Source: an uncultured Collinsella sp.
GTDB lineage: Bacteria > Actinomycetota > Coriobacteriia > Coriobacteriales > Coriobacteriaceae
Direction of reading: 5' to 3'
DNA: 7,758 nucleotides
Assembly: GCA_900553935.1 (NCBI GenBank)
Contig: USFK01000063.1
Coordinates: 1 to 7,758, forward strand
Both the position numbers and the translations under genes were made by a program. Shown here one piece after another: positions 1 to 6,700 of this stretch. Position 1 is the first letter of the stretch. Each line of letters starts with the position of its first letter. The notes under the pieces are model-generated. The model made no database searches and had not been told where the DNA came from. It saw only the letters and a list, made by a program, of their open reading frames with translations.

Positions 1-1
1 C

Positions 2-550
2 AAGGGGCTCATGGGACCCCAAGGCACCGGCGGGCTGGCCGTGGCGGAGGACATTGACGTGGCGCCGTGGGCCATGGGCGGCACGGGCGTGCACAGTTTC
101 GATGCGCTGCAGCCGCTTGAGTGGCCCACGCGCCTTGAGGCGGGCACGCTCAACGGCCACGGCATCGCGGGCCTTTCTGCCGGCCTCGACTTTATCGAGG
201 CCCAGGGTGGGGTCGAGGCGATTGCTGCCCACGAGCGTGCGCTTGCCGATCGCTTCCTTGCCGGTGTGTGCGAGATTCCGGGGATTAAGCTCTACGGTGC
301 CTTTGACCAGCCGGCGCACTCTGCGATCGTGTCGCTCAACGTGGGTGATATCGACTCTGCCGAGATCTCGGACGCGCTCATGCAAGGGTGGGGGATTGCG
401 ACGCGCCCCGGCGCCCATTGCGCTCCGCTCATGCACCGTGCGTTAGGTACCGAGCGCCAGGGCGTCGTCCGCTTCTCGTTTGGGTATTTCAACACGACCG
501 AAGAAGTCGACACCGCGATTGACGCTTTGCGCGATTTAAGCAGCGATTAG
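2..550 (+). CDS. Cysteine desulfurase family protein (class V aminotransferase fold), C-terminal part, 5' end outside window
   Basis: The last 182 codons of a PLP enzyme are visible; relatives are about 380 residues, so roughly half is missing to the left. The family removes sulfur from L-cysteine, giving alanine and an enzyme persulfide used for Fe-S clusters or other thio-cofactors in the cytoplasm. The frame opens with KGLMGPQGTGG; in this family the lysine of the GHKG..GPQGTGG motif forms the Schiff base with PLP, so codon 2-4 is probably that lysine. Further on come GGTG and a LEAGT segment that contacts cofactor and substrate. RPGAHCAPLMHRALGT carries the likely catalytic cysteine at 419-421, and VRFSFGYFNTTEEVD is the usual C-terminal signature. 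The pattern fits the subfamily often found in Firmicutes and Coriobacteriia rather than classical SufS or IscS. One small oddity is LNGH where relatives usually have a proline after the GT. The stop is TAG at 548-550. The physiological sulfur acceptor cannot be told from here. Confidence 0.93.
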   Translation, partial: KGLMGPQGTGGLAVAEDIDVAPWAMGGTGVHSFDALQPLEWPTRLEAGTLNGHGIAGLSAGLDFIEAQGGVEAIAAHERALADRFLAGVCEIPGIKLYGAFDQPAHSAIVSLNVGDIDSAEISDALMQGWGIATRPGAHCAPLMHRALGTERQGVVRFSFGYFNTTEEVDTAIDALRDLSSD

Positions 551-553
551 ACC

Positions 554-586
554 AACCATTTGCGCCCTTAGATAAACCGTTTGCGC
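554..586 (+). repeat. Direct repeat, two 12-bp copies spaced 21 bp apart
   Basis: AACCATTTGCGC at 554-565 recurs as AACCGTTTGCGC at 575-586, with one mismatch. The start-to-start distance is 21 bp, close to two helical turns. It lies just after the stop of the desulfurase gene and about 90 bp upstream of the next start codon. That placement would suit a regulator binding one face of the DNA, but no known operator is recognised and the repeat could be chance. Confidence 0.5.
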
Positions 587-673
587 AGCCTTCCCGCATT
601 GTCGCTTATACAGGGTATTGTGTGATGATGGCCCACACTGGGACTCTGTATCTTTGCAAATTGCGGGAAGGTT
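587..673 (+). promoter_or_regulatory. Long-range inverted repeat covering the ribosome binding site of the giant surface-protein gene
   Basis: CCTTCCCGCA at 589-598 is the exact reverse complement of TGCGGGAAGG at 662-671. The pairing extends outward by one G-U and one A-U pair (587-588 with 672-673), giving about 12 bp. The right arm contains the whole Shine-Dalgarno-like stretch. Between the arms a small hairpin, CCCA-cac-TGGG (632-642), could help bring them together. If the transcript begins upstream of 587, this fold would hide the start site. No transcription start is visible, so the role is inferred. Confidence 0.35.
665..671 (+). promoter_or_regulatory. Ribosome binding site for the giant surface-protein gene
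   Basis: GGGAAGG ends 5 bases before the ATG at 677. It is a purine-rich, slightly imperfect Shine-Dalgarno sequence. It supports 677 as the start, since the peptide that follows is a well-formed signal sequence. It is also the right arm of the inverted repeat described for 587-673. Confidence 0.7.
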
Positions 674-676
674 CCT

Positions 677-778
677 ATGAACAGGATCACTGCTGCCCTC
701 TATAGGTTTTTAGTCGTCTATCTTTCGGCCGCGATGGTCGTGACCTCGATACCCCTTGCGCCCAGCACAGCCTATGCC
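677..778 (+). other. Sec signal peptide of the giant surface protein
   Basis: Residues 1-34: a short basic start (MNRITAALYR), a hydrophobic core (FLVVYLSAAMVV), then a polar end with AYA just before DD. AxA followed by acidic residues is a typical signal peptidase I site, with cleavage predicted after the codon at 776-778. There is no lipobox cysteine, so this is not a lipoprotein. Export across the membrane is well supported. Confidence 0.88.
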
Positions 779-3700
779 GATGACGCCGGGGCGCTTGCCG
801 TTGAGAGCGAGGCCCAAGAGACCGACTCGGGCTCCGATACCGATGCGGTCGATGAATCATCACCTTCGGACGAAAGCGCTTCATCCGCGTCTTCCGATCA
901 GGAGAATAATACGCAGGACGACTCATCCAGCGCGGCATCCGACGCCCCCGGGACGAGCCTAGCTCAGGACCTCACAAGTGCTGCGACTGATTCCGATGCT
1001 GCAAAGAGCTCGCCTGCAACGTCAGAGTCCTCGTCCGATGACAGCGAAGTCGATCCCCTCGTGTATGAGGGCCCAACGGTCTATGAGTATGCCAAGCTTA
1101 TGCCGAACGGCTATGTGTATCCGTGCGATGCAAGCGGAAGCGTTACGGTAGAGATCGATGGAAACGACCCGTATGGGAGCTCTGTCGACGGTAAATTGGT
1201 AACCAATCTGATCGTTGATTACGGAGTGGATGGGGTCCCCGGATATATTTGTGAGTATTCCTCCAATTTGCGTTCGGTGCGTTTTGAGAACAGCTCTATT
1301 TCTTCAATTGGACTACACGCCTTTTCTGGGTGCTCCAATCTCGCCGATATCAGCTTTTCCGGTATGACCATTGGGGGCATCGGAACAGAGGCGTTTTCTG
1401 GGTGCGGATCGCTTACGAGCCTGAACATTAATGACGTTGCTACCATCGGCTCTATGGGCGATGCCGCGTTTGCCTGGAGCGGGCTGCGGTCTACGGGTCT
1501 CGACAAGGTCGTTGGTCTCAGTTCGATTCCTGAGAACGCTTATAATGCCTGCAGCGCTCTGACCGATACCGGTCTGGGCGGGAACACATCCATCACATCA
1601 ATCGGCGTTAATGCGTTCAAAAACTGTTCTCGCCTTGCGACGACGGGACTCGAGAACAATACGACGATCAAGACGCTCCGCGAAGGTTGTTTCTCCGGGA
1701 CCAATATGAGCGGCGGGCTGACGCTGCCCCTTTATTCCAAGATCGAGGAACTGCCGAGTCGTGCGTTCTATGGCTCTAAGCTTGAAACTGTGTACTTTGG
1801 ATGCGACCATGTGGTGCTCATTAATTCCACCACGTTCCCCAAGCAAAACATGACTGTCATGGTCCCTGCCAAGATGGTTTCGCAATACGAAAGCGGCCAC
1901 CCTAAAGAGGTTTGGGAGAGCTGCAATGGTAGCCTGCCCGTCCCCGTGGGTAAGGTACTCCAAAAGATAAAGATTTCGCGCGATCCCGACAAGATGGCCT
2001 ATCAGCAGGGGGAAAAGATCTCGCTCGAGGGCATGAGCGTCACGTTTCAATATCCTCATTCGACGATGGATAGCGACTACGAAGCCCTCATAAAGGAAGA
2101 ACTCGGCGAGCACCTTACGGCAACCCCTTGCGACGGCGACGTCTTCGATGGCTCGATGGACAGAGAACCCATACAGCTGGTGTATGACGATGGCTACACG
2201 CGCCTTGTCGCGTACAGCAAGGGCAACCTGCAGCAGGCAGCCTACGAGTATGCCAAGCTCATGCCCAACTACTATCTGTATCCGTGCGACGCAAACGGAA
2301 ATCTTACGGTAGAAATCGATGAAAACAACCCGCGCGAGAACTCCGTCGACGGTCGAATGGTAACGAATTTGATTGTCGATTACGGGGTGGATGAAGTCGA
2401 CGCACAGCTCTGTGCCGACTCTACCAATCTGCGTTCAGTGCGCTTTGAGAACACTTCCATTTCCAAAATCGGATTGCACGCCTTCTATAACTGCCCGAAT
2501 CTCACCGATATCAGCCTTTCCGGTATGACCATCGGCACCATCGGGAAAGAGGCATTCTATGGCTGCAAGTCGCTTATGAGTTTGAACATCAACGAGGTTG
2601 CCACTATTGGCTCTATGGGCGACGCCGCGTTTGCCGAGAGTGGACTGGTGTCCACGGGGCTCGACAAGGTTGTCGGCCTCACATCGATTCCCGACAGAGC
2701 CTACGAAGGCTGCAAGGCTCTGACCGATACCGGCCTGGACAAGAATGCCTCCATTACATCGATTGGCGTTTGCGCGTTCAGGTTTTGCTCGAACCTTGCT
2801 ACCACAGGGCTCGAGAGCAACACAACGGTCGAAACGCTTGGCCACACCTGCTTCTACGGCACCGACTTGAGCGGCGGACTGACGCTGCCATATAACTCCA
2901 AGATCGAGGAGTTGCCGGAAAAGGCGTTTGGCAGTACCAATCTCGAGACCGTGTTCTTTGGGTGCAACCATGCGGTGCTCATTAACACCGACACGTTCCC
3001 CAAATACAACATGACCGTCATGGTCCCCGCAAAGATGATTCCAAAGTACAGCAAGGGAGAGCCCAAGGCTGTTTGGGAGAGGTGCAACGGCTGCCTGCCC
3101 GTCCCGGTGGGCAAGGTGCTCGAGAACGTTGAGATCTCATGCGACCCCAACAACATGACCTACGAGACGGGGGAGACCATTTCGCTCGAGGGCATGAGCG
3201 TTGAGCTCGATTACCCGCATACGGTATCGATTTGGAACTACGAGGTGCTCATACAGGAAGAGCTCGGCGAGTACCTTACGGCCACCCCCTGCGACGGTGA
3301 CGTCTTCGATGAGTCGATGGACGGACAGCCCGTAAAGCTCGTGTATGACGACGGCTATTCGCATTTTGAAACCCAGACCAAGGGCACGCTACAGCTCAAG
3401 AAGCCTGAGCCGACGTCGTTCCAGATCTCCTATGCCCAAACGATCGATAAAGGCGAACGCAAGCTGATGGACGGCGTTGAACTGCCCGATGTTTCCAGCG
3501 CGACGACGATTGATGCAGGCGACGAGGTCACGCTCGATGCCGGTGCTCTAGGAATGCTCAACGACAACATCACGTTTAAGGGTTGGTATGACACCGAGTC
3601 CGGCAAGTACATCTCCAGGGAGCCGGTCTACACGTTTACGCCGGATAAGGATCTGTCCCTCGAGGCTCGCTTTAAGCTCAAGGACTATGCGGTGCGTGTC

Positions 3701-6700
3701 AACGATGCGCGGGCGACCGATTCGTCACAGGACTATGCGCACCTGAGTGTTACCGCTCAAAACTGCTATCGCAATGCCGGTGAGACGGTTGAGGTTTCCG
3801 CCGTCACGGATAACGCGCTGTTCCTGGGCTGGTATCTGGGCGAGGGCGATGATGCGTACGCCGTGAGCGATCAGCTCGACTTTACCTATACGGTGGACAA
3901 GGCGGACGCGATTGTGTCCGAGGACAAAACTGACGCTAGGATCGAAATCACTCCGCGCTACTGTGCTCCGCAGGCGAGCGTTGTGCTGAGTGTGGACGGG
4001 GTCGATAAGAGTGGGCAGCCGCTCGGACAGTTCCTCTCTACCGGTCTGTACGGTATCGGATCGCGCGTAACGGTCGTGGCGGTGCCAATGCCTGGCTATG
4101 TGTTTGACTACGCGACCGATGCCCTCGGCAACGTTGTCTTTACCGGCGACGATGGTCCGTCCTACACGTTTGTGCTCGAGGGGGATGTGCAGTACACCGC
4201 GCATTTCCGCGAGGCGACTGGCCCCGACGAGTCACTCGCGGCGCTGAAGGCCGCGCTCATCGCCGCGATTACGGCTGCGGCCGTTCTCGCTACCATGTAT
4301 GGCTTGGGCGAGATCGTCGACCCCATCGCGGCCGACGCGGTGATCGAGATCGGTATGGCCGACAATATTGAGGATGTTGCCGCTGTGGGCACCAAGGTGC
4401 TCAAGGAGATTAAGGACATCATCGACGACCACAAGAAGCCCAAGCCTCATGGCGACCATAAGATCGAAATTATTGCCACCGCGCAGCCCGAGGTGGGCGG
4501 CGTCGTTACCGGAGGCGGTATCCACTATGAGGGGACGGTCGCCACGCTCGAGGCTGTCGCAAATCCCGGCTATCGCTTCGTATGTTGGAAAGAGAACGGC
4601 GTCGAGGTCTCGACATCTCCTCTCAAGACGATGACGATCACGGACCTGACGCCCGAGGTTGTAAAGATGACGGCCGTCTTTGAGAAAAAAGTCGAGATTA
4701 TGGCAGTTGCCGAAGCCGATGGCATTCAGGCCGATTTTTCGACAGGCTGCACCGCAAGCCCCGTAAAGCAGAGCATTACGCGTGGCGATCAGGCTATGGT
4801 CACTGCGAGCGAGGGTCCCGACTATGCCTTTGTGGGATGGTTTGAGGACGGCATCGAGGTTTCGCCCGAGCGTACGTATATCTTTAAGGCCGAGGTCGAC
4901 CGCCATCTGGTTGCACGCTTCCGCAAGGCGGATAAGACCATCCTAGTGAATACCGATCCCTTCGACAGCGCCGAAGTGCTGTGCGATGGTGTGCCGGTCG
5001 AGGATGGCAAGGTTCGCGCGAAGGATGGGGACATTCTCACGTTTACGATGCGGCCCAAGGTGCGCCCCGACAATCCGGAGAAGACGTACCGGTTTGTAGA
5101 GTGGCGAGAAACCGATGCGCAGGGTATCACGATTGCCAACAAGCAGGAAGTTTGCGAATACCGCGTTAACGGGAATGCCCGGATCGAGGCTGTAATGGAC
5201 GGCAGGGATGCGCATACTGTGCGTGCCGAGGCCGACCCGCTCGAGGGCGGTACCGTTACGCTGAAGCGCGGTGAGACTGCTGGCATGGTACTCGAGGTTC
5301 CCGAAGGCGAGCGCGTGACCGCGGAGGCCGCCACATCCGAGGGCTATATCTTCGACGGCTGGTATCTGAGCAACGGCGGCTCGGATGCCACCTCGACGCT
5401 GGTTTCGAGCGAGCGCTCCTATACCTTTGAGCCCATTACCGACTGCGTGATCCAGGCAAAGTTTACGCGTGCCTGCAAGGTGGACGTTGTCGTTGAGCCG
5501 GCCGCGGCCATGGCGGGCAAATATTTGGTGCACGGCGAGGGCTACTGCATGAAGGGCGAGCCTGCCACGCTGAGCATTGATCTCACGGCCGAGGCGAGCA
5601 AACAATTTACCTTTAAGGGCTGGTACGACGCCAAGACGGACCTGCTTTTGGGCACCGATCCCAGCTACCTTGAGTTCTATCCCGAGGACGTGGAATGCAC
5701 GGTGCGTGCGGTGTTTGAGGAAAACACGTATACCGTGACGGCGAAGGCAAAAAAGACCTTTGTTGAGCGCGGTGCCGTTGAGATCGAGGGGCACCCGGGG
5801 GCATCTTCTGTTACCTGTGGCTACGGCGATACGGTGATGCTCAAGGCAAAGGCCAACGACGGCTATCGTTTTGACCATTGGAAGGACGGCTCCGGTAAGG
5901 AGTACGACTCTGCCGAGCTGGTCGTCAAGGTCACCAAGAGCGATACCTATACCGCGATTTTTACCGACTCAAAACCCGAGGTCATCGTCACCGCCGATTC
6001 ATGGCTCGGCGGTACCGTGACGTGCAATGGGACCGTGGTGAAGCCTACGACCGATAAGTTTAAATTAGGGGAAACCCTTCATTTGACGGCCAAGGCCCAT
6101 CCTGGCTTTTTGTTCTGGGGTTGGTACGTCAATGGCCGCCTGAAGAGCCTTAAGCACGAGACCTCGTTGGTTGCGAAGGCTCGCGGTAAAACCGGGCACT
6201 GCGTTATTACCGCGGGCTTTGTGCCTATCGATACCGTCTGCGTGCCCCTCGCTGATCCTGCGGAGGGCGGCACCGTCAAGGCGAGCCGCGTTCTTGCGGA
6301 CCGCGGCGCGGAGGTTGCCCTTAAGGCAACGCCCAATCCCGGTTATGTCTTTACTGGTTGGTATACGGCAGACGGCACGTTTGAGTCTGCCGATGCGGAG
6401 TTCACCTGCCACCAGGAGCGCAGCCATGTGCGCGTCGCTCGCTTTATGGCGAAAAGCTATGACGTCGACGCCACGACGGTAGTCGATTCCGGCACCGGTT
6501 CGCTGGTCGAATCGAGTGTCGCCGGCTGGGTCGAGGGCACGGGTACCGTTGAGGCGGGGCATGCCGCCCCGCTGACCGCGCATGCGCTTTCGGGCTATGC
6601 GTTTGAGTATTGGGCCGATGCTTCGGGCGCCGTGGTAAGCCGTGACAGTACCTATCACGTGATGCCAACGTCCGACACGACGCTCCAGGCCGTGTTCTCG

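Noticed and set aside
54..446. Second forward frame of 130 codons inside the desulfurase
   Set aside because: It is an Arg/Ser-rich out-of-frame product; the other frame carries the desulfurase motifs throughout.
551..620. Rho-independent terminator after the desulfurase gene
   Set aside because: There is no G+C-rich hairpin followed by a T run; the only repeats here are direct, or pair with sequence at the next gene's start site.
581..626. Promoter candidates (TTGCGC with TATACA; TTGTCG with TGTGAT)
   Set aside because: The matches to the sigma-70 -35 and -10 consensus are weak, or the spacing is poor (20 bp for the first pair), so no promoter is called.
779..1081. Phase-variable simple repeat in the acidic linker
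   Set aside because: The serine and aspartate codons are mixed and no short unit is repeated in tandem, so slipped-strand switching is not supported.
4232..4906. Reverse-strand open frame of 224 codons opposite the hydrophobic helix
   Set aside because: No family resemblance is seen, and the forward frame is clearly coding on both sides and through it.
4943..5878. Reverse-strand open frame of 311 codons
   Set aside because: It lies wholly over the InlB-like repeat array. Its product is a His/Arg/Leu-rich composition with no recognisable domain, as expected from reading G+C-rich codons backwards, while the forward frame is continuous and domain-rich.
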